A stretch of 64,000 bases of DNA from Streptomyces showdoensis. Lineage in GTDB: Bacteria; Actinomycetota; Actinomycetes; Streptomycetales; Streptomycetaceae. How positions within the stretch are numbered: the first letter of the stretch is position 1; the number at the start of each line of letters is the position of its first letter. The notes under the pieces were generated by a model. It saw nothing but the letters and a program-made list of their open reading frames with translations. It ran no database searches and was not told the DNA's origin. Shown here piece by piece: positions 15,827 through 24,976 of this stretch. The translations under genes and the position numbers were made by a program. The stretch lies in assembly GCF_039535475.1 (NCBI RefSeq), contig NZ_BAAAXG010000007.1, forward strand, positions 6,813-70,812, given 5' to 3'.

Positions 15827-17410
15827 ATGCCCACCTACCTCTCCCCCGGTGTCTACGTCGAGGAAGTCGCCAGCGGCTCCCGCCCCATCGAGGGGGTCGG
15901 CACCTCCGTGGCCGCGTTCGTCGGCCTGGCGCCGACCGGACCGCTGCACGAGCCGACGCTGGTGACCAACTGGTCCCAGTACGTGGCCTCCTTCGGGGAC
16001 TTCACGGACGGGTACTACCTGGCGCACTCCGTCTACGGCTTCTTCAACAACGGCGGCACCGCCGCGTACATCGTCCGGGTCGGCGGCGGCGACGCCGGCG
16101 CGTCGGGCGTGACCACGGGCGCGGGCGGTACGGACGCCGCCCCGAAGGAGCTGCTGCCCGGCACCGCCGTCGCGCTCGGCGCCTTCCGGGTCGCCGCGAT
16201 CGCCGCCGGGTCCGGCCCGGACGGCACGCTCACCGTCGAGGTGCAGGAGGCCGAGGGCGACGACGAGCGCTTCAAGCTGGTCGTGAAGGACGGCGAGAAG
16301 GCGGTCGAGAGCTTCGACGTCAGCGCCAAGAAGAGCGCCCGCAACTTCGTCGTCACGCAGGTCCGCCAGCGCTCCAAGACGATCGTGGTCGAGGAGGCCG
16401 GCGCCGCGCTCGCCCGCCCCGACGCGCAGTCCGTGACCCTCACCCCGCCCGCCCCGGCCGCGGTGGCCGTCCCCGCGGCCCGCAGCGGCCAGGAGACCGT
16501 CCTGGAGTCGGGCCAGTTCATCGGCGACTCGGCGGACCGCACCGGCTTCGGCGGTCTGGAGGCGTTCGACGAGATCACCATGGTCGCCGTGCCCGACCTG
16601 ATGGCCGCCTACCAGCGGGGCCTGGTCGACCTGGAGCAGGTCAAGGCCGTCCAGCTCGGCCTCATCGCCCACTGCGAGCTGATGGGCGACCGGATGGCCC
16701 TGCTCGACCCGCCGCCCGGCCTGAACGCCCGCGACATCCGCAAGTGGCGCCAGGAGACGGCCGGTTACGACTCGCGCTACGCGGCCCTCTACTACCCGTG
16801 GATCAAGGCCTTCGACCCGGCCACCGGCCAGACCCGCACCGTCCCGCCGTCGGGCCACCTGGCCGGCGTCTGGGCCCGCAACGACTCCGAGCGCGGTGTG
16901 CACAAGGCCCCGGCCAACGAGATCGTGCGCGGCGCGGTCGACCTGGAGCTCCAGATCACCCGCGGCGAGCAGGACCTGCTCAACCCCGTCGGCGTCAACT
17001 GCATCCGGGCCTTCCCCGGCCGCGGCATCCGCGTGTGGGGCGCCCGCACCCTGGCCTCCGACCCGGCGTGGCGCTACCTCAACGTGCGCCGCTACTTCAA
17101 CTACCTCGAAGAGTCGATCCTGATCGGCACCCAGTGGGTCGTCTTCGAGCCGAACGACCAGGCCCTGTGGGCGCGGATCCGCCGCAACATCTCGGCGTTC
17201 CTGGTCAACGAGTGGCGCTCCGGGGCGCTCTTCGGGCAGCGGCCCGAGGACGCGTTCTACGTGAAGTGCGACGAGGAGACCAACCCCCCGGAGTCCGTGG
17301 ACCTCGGCCGCGTGGTCTGCGAGATCGGCATCGCGCCGGTGAAGCCCGCGGAGTTCGTGGTCTTCCGCCTCGCGCAGTTCCAGGGCGGCGGGGGCGAGCT
17401 GGAGGAGTAG
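15827..17410 (+). CDS. cis2: Contractile tail sheath protein
   Basis: The sheath surrounds the tube and contracts to drive it through the target membrane. The 527-aa product begins with the universal sheath start PTYLSPGVYVEEVASGSRPI. It has the exposed variable insertion (about residues 85-220, Gly/Ala/Thr-rich, then a beta domain). It ends with the conserved contractile core: LNPVGVNCIRAFPGRGIRVWGARTL, RYFNYLEESI and the C-terminal EIGIAPVKPAEFVVFR arm that links neighbouring subunits. Length matches other Streptomyces CIS sheaths. ATG 15827 has AGGAG 11 bases upstream and fits the family's exact start. It is the first gene of the structural operon, with the tube gene following after 71 bases. 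Confidence 0.96.
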   Translation: MPTYLSPGVYVEEVASGSRPIEGVGTSVAAFVGLAPTGPLHEPTLVTNWSQYVASFGDFTDGYYLAHSVYGFFNNGGTAAYIVRVGGGDAGASGVTTGAGGTDAAPKELLPGTAVALGAFRVAAIAAGSGPDGTLTVEVQEAEGDDERFKLVVKDGEKAVESFDVSAKKSARNFVVTQVRQRSKTIVVEEAGAALARPDAQSVTLTPPAPAAVAVPAARSGQETVLESGQFIGDSADRTGFGGLEAFDEITMVAVPDLMAAYQRGLVDLEQVKAVQLGLIAHCELMGDRMALLDPPPGLNARDIRKWRQETAGYDSRYAALYYPWIKAFDPATGQTRTVPPSGHLAGVWARNDSERGVHKAPANEIVRGAVDLELQITRGEQDLLNPVGVNCIRAFPGRGIRVWGARTLASDPAWRYLNVRRYFNYLEESILIGTQWVVFEPNDQALWARIRRNISAFLVNEWRSGALFGQRPEDAFYVKCDEETNPPESVDLGRVVCEIGIAPVKPAEFVVFRLAQFQGGGGELEE

Positions 17411-17481
17411 GCCCCGCCCTCCTCCGCGCCCCGCGTCCCGCGTCCCTGAAGCAACGAACCAGAACCAAGGAGTGACCCCTC

Positions 17482-17924
17482 ATGTCCCTGCAGCCCGGTG
17501 ACGCCCTCACCACCCATAATTTCGGCCTCCAGATCGACGGCGTCATGGTCGAGTACCTCCAGGAGGTCAGCGGCCTGTCGATGGAGCAGGACGTCATCGA
17601 GTACCAGCAGGTCTCGGCGGACGGCAAGCCCGTCGTCAAGAAGATGCCGGGCGTGAAGAAGGCCGGCCAGTGCACGGTCGTCCGCGCATGACGCAGAGCG
17701 CCACCTTCAACGAGTGGATCAACCAGTCCATCGCGGGTGACATGGGCTCGGCGCGCAAGAACGCCACGATCATGATGATGGACTACCAGAACAACCCGGT
17801 GAAGCGGTACAACCTGCGCAACGCCTGGTGCAGCAAGGTCGACACGAGCGGGGTCAAGGCGGGCGACGCCGCCGCGCTCACCGAGACCGTGACCATCGTC
17901 TTCGAAGAGCTGGTCATCGAGTAA
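17482..17924 (+). pseudogene. cis1: CIS inner tube protein, frameshifted near 17682-17690
   Basis: Tube subunits of the T4 gp19 family stack inside the sheath. The first frame from ATG 17482 (strong AAGGAG site) gives SLQPGDALTTHNFGLQIDG and runs to KKAGQCTVVRA, then stops at TGA 17689-17691. The rest of the same domain continues one frame back from ATG 17688: TQSATFNEWINQSIAGDMG, MMDYQNNPVKRYNLRNAW, VTIVFEELVIE. Joined, the two pieces give about 148 residues, the normal length and order of this family. One missing base in cgcgcatgac (for example a lost G in cgcggcatgac) explains the break. There is no slippery heptamer, so programmed frameshifting is unlikely. The ATGA junction could in principle allow reinitiation, but half-domains would not assemble. 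A sequence error is the simplest explanation. Confidence 0.88.
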
Positions 17925-18397
17925 TGCGACGCGAAGGCCCCGGGGGCGCGGTGGCGTCCCCTCCCGCAGCGGGTTCCGGTCCCGGTTCCGTCCTCGGTCC
18001 CGGCTTCGGCGAGGAGCGGCGCGAACCGCTGCGCACGGAGTTCGAGTTCGAGCTGCCGCGCGGGTACGTCGACGAGTCCGGCACCGTCCACCGGCGCGGT
18101 GCGATGCGGCTGGCGACGGCCCGGGACGAGCTCGTCCCGCTGCGGGACGTCCGGGTGCGGGAGAACCCCGCCTACCTGTCGGTCGTGCTGCTGGGCCGGG
18201 TGGTCACCCGGCTCGGCACGCTGCCGTCGGTGCACGACGGGACGGTGGAGAACATGTTCGCCTCCGACCTGGCGTTCCTGCAGGACTTCTACCGGCAGAT
18301 CAACGCGGAGGGCCACACCCGGGCCGCGGTGGCCTGCCCGCACTGCTCGGAGTCCTTCGAGGTCGAGCTGGCCGGGAGCCGCCTGGGGGAATCGTGA
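17924..18397 (+). CDS. Phage-tail-assembly-like protein of the CIS operon
   Basis: This 157-aa protein starts with a Gly/Ala/Ser-rich segment, followed by a compact domain. The domain has FEFELPRGYVDESGTVHRRG, MRLATARDELVPLRDVRVRE, NPAYLSVVLLGRVVTRLGTL, NMFASDLAFLQDFYRQINAEG and a terminal CPHCSESFEVEL. The gene is always found next to the tube in phage-like systems of this type and is thought to act as a tube assembly chaperone, in analogy to phage tail assembly proteins. The single CxxC pair could bind metal in a dimer. The ATG overlaps the tube stop by one base, and the stop overlaps the next GTG. Confidence 0.75.
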   Translation: MRREGPGGAVASPPAAGSGPGSVLGPGFGEERREPLRTEFEFELPRGYVDESGTVHRRGAMRLATARDELVPLRDVRVRENPAYLSVVLLGRVVTRLGTLPSVHDGTVENMFASDLAFLQDFYRQINAEGHTRAAVACPHCSESFEVELAGSRLGES

Positions 18398-18549
18398 CGT
18401 ACGCGGCCGACCGGATCGAGGAGGAGGCCGCGTACCTCGCCTACCACTTCCACTGGTCCCTCGACGACGTCCTGGACCTCGAACACGGGGACCGGAGGCG
18501 GTACGTCGGGCGGGCGGCGGCACTGGTGGAGCGGTCGGCGCAGGCGTAG
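18394..18549 (+). CDS. Small CIS protein, 51 aa (DUF6760-like)
   Basis: A GTG overlapping the previous stop (GTGA) opens a 51-codon frame. It contains RIEEEAAYLAYHFHWSLDD followed by VLDLEHGDRRRYVGRAAAL. The pattern of an acidic start, YLAYHFHW and a C-terminal helix with ERRRY-like residues matches the short conserved proteins that follow the tail assembly gene in phage and CIS operons. These occupy the place of the second product of the phage G/GT assembly-chaperone pair. The exact function is unknown. Coding is supported by GC-rich third positions and tight coupling. Confidence 0.75.
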   Translation: MTYAADRIEEEAAYLAYHFHWSLDDVLDLEHGDRRRYVGRAAALVERSAQA

Positions 18550-18603
18550 GGGCCGGGCGCGGTCGGGGAGCTGTTGAGGAGAGGGGAGCGGGAGGGGATG
18601 GGA

Positions 18604-21600
18604 ATGTTCGGCAGGTGGAGGTCGCGGCGCGCCGCGGCGGGCGACGCGTCGGCGCCGACGGCGCCCTCGGTGCCCTCGGCGGCGCTGACCGGGCCGGGCG
18701 ACGCGTGGGCGGCGCTGCCGCCGGTCCAGCGCGTCCTCGCCGCGCCGCGGCGGGTCGCCGACCCGTCGTTCTCCACCTCCCTCGCGACCCACTCGGACCC
18801 CTCCTTCCAGCGCGAGCTGGGCCACGGCCGGACCGCGTCCGCGCCGGGCGGCCTGCTCCTCGACGCGGTCCGGGTGATCCCGGACCGGCCCGCCGGGGCG
18901 GACCTCCCGGCCGTACGGCTGCCGGTGACCGCAGCCTCGGAGGGTGCCGCCGTGCCGCGGCCCGGTGACGCGGGCGGGCTCGCGCCGGGCTCTTCGGCCC
19001 CCCTTCAGCGGGCTGCGACGACGACCGTCCCGACGGCCGCTTCCGCACCCGCCGTCGGGACGCCGGCCGGACGGACGGCGGGCCGGGAACGCGCCCGCGC
19101 GCGAGGCGGCGAGCCGGTGAACGGGCCCGGGAGCGCGCCGACCGTGGCGCCCCTCGTCGGCCCGTCCGACGAGTCGGCCGCGGGGCCGGTGGCCCGGGCC
19201 GCCGGATCGAAGCGCTCCCCCGCGGGAGCGACGGGCGGTCAGGCAACGGCTGCTCCCGCGACTGCGCCGGTCCAGCGCGCGGTCGGAGAAGCGACCCCGG
19301 CCACGGGGACCGCCGGCCGTCAGGCAACCACTGCTCCCGCGACTGCGCCGGTCCAGCGCGCGGTCGGGGAAGCGACCCCGGCCACGGGGACCGCCGGCCG
19401 TCAGGCAACGGCTGCACCCACGACTCCGCCCATCCAGCGCGCGGTCGGGGAAGCGACCCCGGCCACGAGGACGGCCGGCCGTCAGGCAAGCACGGCACCC
19501 GCGACTCCGCCCGTCCAGCGCGCGGTCGGAGAAGCGACCCCGGCCGCGCCACCCGTCGCCCCGACCACCGGGACGACCCACACCCCGGCACGCACGGCGG
19601 ACCCTCGGGCAACCGCCACGCCCGCCGCTCCGCCCGTCCAGCGCGCGGCCAAGCCGCCCACCGTCCCGGCCACCGGGGCGACCCGCGCTCCCGCACGGGC
19701 AACGGGCCCCCAGGCCGGGGACGCTCCCGCCACCCCGTCCGTCCAGCGCGCGACCGCGCAGACGGCCCCGACCACCCCGGCCACCGTCCCGGCCACCGGG
19801 ACGACGCCCGCTCCCGCACGAGCGGTCGCCCCGCAGGCAGGCACCGCTCCCGCGGTCCAGCGCGCGGTCGGGGAAGGGGACACGCCCGCGCCGCCCGTCG
19901 CTCCGACCACCGGGACGAACCACACTCCCGCACGCGCAACGACCGCTCAGGCAACCGCCGTTCCCGCGACCCCGCCCGTCCGGCGGGCGGCCACGGCGGC
20001 GGGCAGCACCAGCGCCGCCCCGGCCACGGGGACGGCGCGGACCCCCGCGCGAGCCACCGGCGCCGACGCGGGTGCCGTTCCCGTCCGGCGCGCGGCCGCC
20101 AGCAGCGCACCCGCCGCCCCGGCCGTCCAGCGCGCGACCGCGCAGACGACCCCGACCACGACGCCCGCCGCCCCGGCCACCGGGACGGCGCGCACGCCCG
20201 CGCGCACGACCGGCGACGCGGCGGCGACCTCCCCCGCGGCGGCCGCGCCCGTGCGTCCGGCGACGCCCGCGGCCGAGACCAGGGGTGCTTCGGCGGTGGG
20301 TCCCTCCCCGGCCCCGAGCACTCCTGCCGTCCAGCGGGCCGAGCCGGTGCACCCGGTCCGGCCCGCTGGAGACGGTGCCCTCGACAGCGCGTCCCCCGTT
20401 CAGCGGGCGACTCCGGTGCGCCCCGCCCCGGCCGTCGTCCGGCCCGTACGCGACGCGCTCCTCACGTCCGCCCGCGCCACGGCCGACGCGGCACCGCGCC
20501 GCCGGCTGTCGCCCGTCGGCATGCCCGCCCCGCAGGAGCGGACGGCGCCGTCGGCGCCGGTCCAGCGGAAGGCGGCCGCTCCGGTCGAGGCGACGCCTCC
20601 CGCCGCGCCGGCCGTCCCCACCGCGGCGGTCCCCGCACCGCCCCTCGACGTCCCGGGTCCGTCACCCCTCGACGGGCCCGGGACCCCCGCCGCCGACGCC
20701 GACGCCGCGGCCCGGCCCGGTCCCCCGGTACGCCGCTCCCGCCGCGCGCCGGGCGCCGACTGGAGTACGGCGGCGCCGACCGCCCCTGTCCGCAAGGGAC
20801 TCGGGGCGCCGGTCCAGCGCGCCGAGTCGCACGTGCCCGCGACTCCGGCCGAGCCGCGGCCCCGCCGGTCGCCGATCGGTCCGCCGATCACTCCGGCGCA
20901 GGCGGCACCCGCCACGGCCCCGGCACCGAAGCCGCCCGTCGCACCGGCACCCGCGCAGGCACCCGCACCGGGCCCCACACCCGCACCGAACACCGAGCCC
21001 CAGGCGTCCGCGCCCCGGCCGGCGCCCCAGCCCGCTCCCCAGCCGGAGCTCCAGGCCGAGCCCGCCCCGGCTGCCACGGTTCGGCGCACCCCCGTGCCCG
21101 CCCCGGCCCCGACGCCCGCACCAGCGCCTCGCCCCACCGCCCCCCGTCCAGCGCATCGCCCTCCCCCGCGCCCGGACGACGGGGCCCGCGCCCCTGCCCC
21201 TGGCCACGGCGCGGCCCCTCGCTCCCCGCACCGCGCCCCCGCAGGCCGCCGCACCGGCCGCCGCCGCTCCTGCCGCCACGGCCGGGTCACCCGTAGCACC
21301 CGTCGCGCCCGTCACTCCGGTCAGCCCCATCGCCCCCGCCGCCCATGGTGGCCCCGGCGGGCCCGGCGCCCCCGCCGTCCAGCGGCTCGCCGCGACCCCC
21401 GTCGTACCCCTGACCCCGCCCCGCCCCGCGCAGCCGGTACGGACTCCGGTCGCCGCCCAGCCGGCCCCGGCCGTCGCCCCGGCGGCGCCCGTGGCGAGCC
21501 GGCCGGTGGTGGCGAGGGCCCTCGCGCCTGCGGCGGCGCCGCCGCAGGCCCCAGCGCCCGCACCCGCGCCCGTGACGCCCACCGCCCTCCCGCCCCGTAC

Positions 21601-21790
21601 CGTGCAGCGCTCCGCCGAGGCGGCCGCCCGCCCGCAGGGGCCGGCTCCGGTGGCGGAGCAGGGCGCCGCGTCGCCCGCGCAGCTCGACGAGTTGGCCCGC
21701 CGGCTGGTCACGCCGCTCTCGCGGCTGCTGCGCGCCGAGTTGCGGGCCGACCGGGAGCGCGTCGGCCGCCTGCGTGACCACGGGCGCTGA
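18604..21790 (+). pseudogene. Pro/Ala-rich PVQR-repeat protein of the CIS operon, frameshifted near 21140
   Basis: A protein of about 1,060 residues is encoded if one frame shift is allowed. Its first 90 residues look structured and conserved (MFGRWRSRRAAAG, PPVQRVLAAPRRVADPSFST, SDPSFQRELGH). Over 850 residues of Pro, Ala, Thr and Gly follow, punctuated about 20-24 times by PVQRA or variants (PLQRA, PIQRA, PVRRA). The protein ends with a charged amphipathic helix, LDELARRLVTPLSRLLRAEL. The frame changes by one base at about 21125-21145, near a run of six C; five C would restore it. The first ATG (18598) is too close to GGAGG, so ATG 18604 is preferred. Proteins of this kind sit between the small assembly gene and the second tube-like gene in Streptomyces CIS loci. 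The role is unknown; a disordered tether, scaffold or cargo adaptor is possible. Confidence 0.72.
19240..19563 (+). repeat. Four tandem 81-bp coding repeats
   Basis: Units starting at 19240, 19321, 19402 and 19483 are 81 bp apart and highly similar. Each encodes 27 residues beginning QAT or QAS and containing the core PVQRAVGEATPA. They lie in the PVQR-repeat gene and indicate recent in-frame duplication. Confidence 0.88.
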
Positions 21791-21855
21791 GACCGCGCCG
21801 CCCACGGCCCCTTCGACCACCCTCCACCCTCCCCACCGAGTCCGAGAGAACTCCC

Positions 21856-22293
21856 ATGCCCCAGCCCCTGGATCCCGCCTCCACCATCTTCTTCAGACTC
21901 ACGATCGACGGTCAGGACCTCGGTCTGTTCAACGGCTGTGACGGTCTCGCCTCCGAGGTCGAGGTGGAGCAGCGCCACGAAGGCGGGAACAACGGCTTCG
22001 TCTGGCAGCTGCCCACCCGCGTCACGTTCTCCACCATCCGGCTCACCCGTCCGCTGACCCCGGACACCGCCCGGGTCGCCGCGTGGATCTCGTCGCTGGC
22101 CACGGGCATCACCCGCCCGACGGCGCAGATCGCCGCGCTGCGCGCCGACAAGTCGGTGGTGGCGCAGTGGGGTCTGGTGGAGGTGCTGCCGGTCCGGTGG
22201 ACCGGGCCGAGCCTCGATCCGGGCAACCCGTCCGTGGCGACGGAGACCCTGGAGATCGCGCACCACGGCTTCACCGACGCGGGAGGGGCCTGA
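21856..22293 (+). CDS. Second gp19-type tube-fold protein (tube initiator or baseplate hub)
   Basis: This 145-aa protein belongs to the same phage tail tube family as the main tube: ASTIFFRLTIDGQDLGLFNGCDGL, VEVEQRHEGGNNGFVWQLPT, FSTIRLTRPLTPDTARVAAWI and a C-terminal strand TETLEIAHHGF. CIS loci commonly encode a second or third tube-fold protein that joins the spike to the main tube (Afp5-like). The position before the LysM adaptor and VgrG spike supports that role. It overlaps no gene; ATG 21856 follows GAGAGAACTCCC. The next gene begins two bases after its stop. Confidence 0.85.
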   Translation: MPQPLDPASTIFFRLTIDGQDLGLFNGCDGLASEVEVEQRHEGGNNGFVWQLPTRVTFSTIRLTRPLTPDTARVAAWISSLATGITRPTAQIAALRADKSVVAQWGLVEVLPVRWTGPSLDPGNPSVATETLEIAHHGFTDAGGA

Positions 22294-22294
22294 G

Positions 22295-23092
22295 ATGGCC
22301 GCGCCCTCGGGCGGGAAGGCGGCGCGCGGTCTGTCGCGGGCCTCGTTGTCGATCCATCAGCCGCCGACGGACCTGGGCGGCTCGATGGGCGGCGCCATCG
22401 GCGAGGTGCGGTTCCAGTTCAACCCGGACCAGCTGCGGCTGAGCCGGTCGGCGGACTGGCACACCGAGCCGGCGGTCGCCTACACCCGGGGCGCGCCGCC
22501 GAAGTTCACGGGCAGCCGGCCAGCCTCGCTGGAGCTGGAGGTGTTCCTGGACGCCTCGGGGACGCCGAGTTCGACGGCGGTGCAGAACCAGGTGGAGCTG
22601 CTGCTGTCGTGCTGCGAGGTGACGGCGCAGAGCGTCGACTCCAAGGCGCCGAGCCCGCCGTGGGTGCGCTTCTCGTGGGGGTCGTTCTCGACGGTGCAGT
22701 TCGTCGCGTACGTGACGAACGTGTCGGCGACGTACACCCTGTTCAGTCCGAGCGGGGTGCCGATCCGCGCCACCTGTGCGCTGTCCCTGACCGAGGTGGC
22801 CTCGGAGACGAAGAAGCAGAACCCGACGTCGGGCGCGCTCTCCGCGCGCCGGGTGCACCGCACCGTCGCCGGGGACTCGCTCGCCTCCCTGGCGTGGCGG
22901 GAGTACGGCGACGCGACCCGGTGGCGGGTGATCGCCGAGGCGAACGGCATCGACGACCCGATGCGGCTGAGCCCCGGCACGGAGCTGCTGCTGCCGTCCG
23001 CCACCGAGATCCCGGCGGCGGTCCGTCCCCCCGTCCGGCCTGTCGTACCGACCTTCCCAGCGCAGTCATCGCCGACCGGGGGCGCAGCATGA
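22295..23092 (+). CDS. cis7: LysM-containing baseplate adaptor (Afp7/gp53-like)
   Basis: The 265-aa protein has an N-terminal beta domain (EVRFQFNPDQLRLSRSADW; GSRPASLELEVFLDASGTP; LLLSCCEVTAQ; WVRFSWGSF) and a C-terminal LysM module. The LysM part reads RRVHRTVAGDSLASLAWREYGDATRWRVIAEANGIDDPMRLSPGTELLLP when taken in pieces. In phage-like injection systems such proteins connect the spike to the inner baseplate; the LysM fold here serves protein-protein contact, not wall binding. There is no signal peptide. Its stop overlaps the ATG of the spike gene (ATGA). Confidence 0.9.
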   Translation: MAAPSGGKAARGLSRASLSIHQPPTDLGGSMGGAIGEVRFQFNPDQLRLSRSADWHTEPAVAYTRGAPPKFTGSRPASLELEVFLDASGTPSSTAVQNQVELLLSCCEVTAQSVDSKAPSPPWVRFSWGSFSTVQFVAYVTNVSATYTLFSPSGVPIRATCALSLTEVASETKKQNPTSGALSARRVHRTVAGDSLASLAWREYGDATRWRVIAEANGIDDPMRLSPGTELLLPSATEIPAAVRPPVRPVVPTFPAQSSPTGGAA

Positions 23093-24930
23093 GCGAGAAG
23101 ACCTTCACCACCGTCCTGCACGTGCAGCTGGACGGGGTGACCCTCCCCGACGCGCTCGCGGTCCGGCTCACGGAGGGCTGGGTGGACGCGAGCGTCAACG
23201 TGCCGTCCGCCTTCCAGCTGACCTTCAGCGACAAGGACGGCACGCTGACGGAGAAGTTCCCCTTCCTGAAGGTGGGGGCGCTGGCGGTGCTGTCCCCGTT
23301 CACCGACGGGCGGCTCGGCGCGCCCATGCTGACGGGCGAGGTCACGGCGCTGGAGACGGACGCCGCGCCGACGCTCGGGCGGTACCTGATCGTGCGCGGG
23401 TACGACCCGGGGCACCGGCTGCTGCGCAACCGCCGGGTCGAGGGCTATCCGAACATGACGGCCTCGGACATCGTGCGGAAGGTGGCGGCGCTGAACCGGG
23501 TGCCGCTCGGGCGGGTCGACGCGACGCCGACGGTCTACGAACTGGCGACCCAGCCGAACATCACGGACTGGGACTTCCTGTCCCGGCTCGCCCAGGCGAA
23601 CGACGTGCGCCTGTCGGTCGACCAGGCGGGCCGGCTCACCTTCGCCGCCCTCCCGCCGGCCTCGTCCGCGCCCGCCGACACGACGCCGGCCGCGCAGAGC
23701 CCGTACGTCCTGGACTTCGGGCACAACACGCTGCACAGCCGGGTGTCGGTGACGGCCGCGGGTCAGGTGGGCCGGGTCGACGTGCGGGGCTGGGACCCGC
23801 GGACCCGGCAGGCGCTGTCCTCGCCGACGCCCGCGCTGGCCAGCACGGAGATCGTCTCGGACATCACTCCGGCGCAGCTCGCCGCGCCCTTCGGGACGGC
23901 CGAACTCACGCTGGCGGACCGCCCGTTCACCACGCAGTCCGAGGTGCGGCAGGCGGCGCGGGCGCTCGCCGACGACGTCACCGGCTCCTTCGCGGAGGTG
24001 GAGGTGGCCGTGACCGGGAACCCGGAGCTGAAGCCGGGGCAGCCGGTGGCGGTGAGGGGCGCCGGGTTCCCGTTCGAGGGGCGCTACACGGCGACCGGGG
24101 TGCGGCACGTCTTCGCCTCGGGGCGGCAGTTCACGTCCTGGCTGACCGTGTCGGGGCGCCAGTTCCGTTCGCTGTACGGGACGGCCGCGAGCGGCGGCGA
24201 GGCGGCGCCGGCGATGCCCGGCGTGGCGGTCGCGCTGGTCACCAACACCAAGGACCCGCTGTCGCTGGGCCGGGTCCGGCTGCGCTTCCCGTGGCTGTCG
24301 GAGACGTACGAGAGCGACTGGTGCCGGGTCGCCCAGCTGGGCGGGCGCGGCGGCGGCGGGCTGATGCTGCCGGAGGTCGACGACGAGGTGCTGTGCGCCT
24401 TCGACCGGGGCTCGCTGGAGCACCCGTACGTGCTGGCCGGGCTGTACAACGGCGTCGACAAGCACACCCCCGCGACCGATCGGGTGCCGCCGGTCGACCC
24501 GACCAGCGGCAAGGTCCAGTGGCGTGCCCTCACCTCCCGCACCGGGCACACGGTGGAGCTGAGGGAGGAGGGCGGCAGCCGGACCCGCGCCTCGCACGGC
24601 ATCCGGCTGCGCACCGCGCAGGGCAAGTTGAGCATCGAACTCGACGAGGCCCGGACGACGCTCACCGTCGACAGCGACGGCACGGTGACGATCAGCGGCG
24701 CCCGGGGGGTGACGGTGGATTCGGGGGCCGATCTCACGCTGTCCGCGGCGGGGCGGATCAGCCTCAAGGCGGGGCTCGGGGTCGACATCAGCGCGACCCT
24801 CGGGGTCGACATCAAGGCGGGTCCGAAGTTCAAGGTGTCGGCGCTGACGCAGGCGGTGATCAACTCGCCCTCCCTGATCACCGCGACCGTGCCGATGCCC
24901 AACCCGGTCGTCGCGAACCTGCCGTTCTGA
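23089..24930 (+). CDS. cis8: VgrG-type spike protein
   Basis: The 613-aa protein fuses the gp27-like hub and gp5-like spike. Residues 1-350 form the hub (LHVQLDGVTLPDALAVRLTE; RGYDPGHRLLRNRRVEGY; NITDWDFLSRLAQANDVRL). An OB-fold module follows (GVAVALVTNTKDPLSLGRVRLRFPW; WCRVAQLGGRGGGGLMLPEVDDEVLCAFDRG). The C-terminal part is a repeat-rich beta-helix with short VDI/VDS periods (GLGVDISATLGVDIKAG), which forms the needle. No extra C-terminal effector domain is present. It begins inside the cis7 stop. The PAAR-like tip found in some systems was not seen nearby. Confidence 0.95.
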   Translation: MSEKTFTTVLHVQLDGVTLPDALAVRLTEGWVDASVNVPSAFQLTFSDKDGTLTEKFPFLKVGALAVLSPFTDGRLGAPMLTGEVTALETDAAPTLGRYLIVRGYDPGHRLLRNRRVEGYPNMTASDIVRKVAALNRVPLGRVDATPTVYELATQPNITDWDFLSRLAQANDVRLSVDQAGRLTFAALPPASSAPADTTPAAQSPYVLDFGHNTLHSRVSVTAAGQVGRVDVRGWDPRTRQALSSPTPALASTEIVSDITPAQLAAPFGTAELTLADRPFTTQSEVRQAARALADDVTGSFAEVEVAVTGNPELKPGQPVAVRGAGFPFEGRYTATGVRHVFASGRQFTSWLTVSGRQFRSLYGTAASGGEAAPAMPGVAVALVTNTKDPLSLGRVRLRFPWLSETYESDWCRVAQLGGRGGGGLMLPEVDDEVLCAFDRGSLEHPYVLAGLYNGVDKHTPATDRVPPVDPTSGKVQWRALTSRTGHTVELREEGGSRTRASHGIRLRTAQGKLSIELDEARTTLTVDSDGTVTISGARGVTVDSGADLTLSAAGRISLKAGLGVDISATLGVDIKAGPKFKVSALTQAVINSPSLITATVPMPNPVVANLPF

Positions 24931-24976
24931 TGCCCGCCCCGCAGAGATCCGGCGCGTCCGGAGAGAGGACCGTTCC

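Noticed and set aside
17682..17691. Programmed ribosomal frameshifting in the CIS tube gene
   Set aside because: There is no slippery heptamer or downstream structure, and CIS tubes are not known to need frameshifting; one missing base explains it better.
19240..19563. CRISPR or mobile-element repeat
   Set aside because: The repeats are 81-bp in-frame coding duplications without spacers or inverted ends.
18289..20352. Long minus-strand frames opposite the PVQR gene
   Set aside because: They arise because the sense strand is Pro/Ala/Thr-rich and contains no stop-complement codons; they have no ribosome site and no domain.
18604..21790. The PVQR protein as the tape-measure protein
   Set aside because: Tape measures are long, mostly helical and often contain hydrophobic segments; this protein is Pro-rich and disordered, so I did not assign that role.
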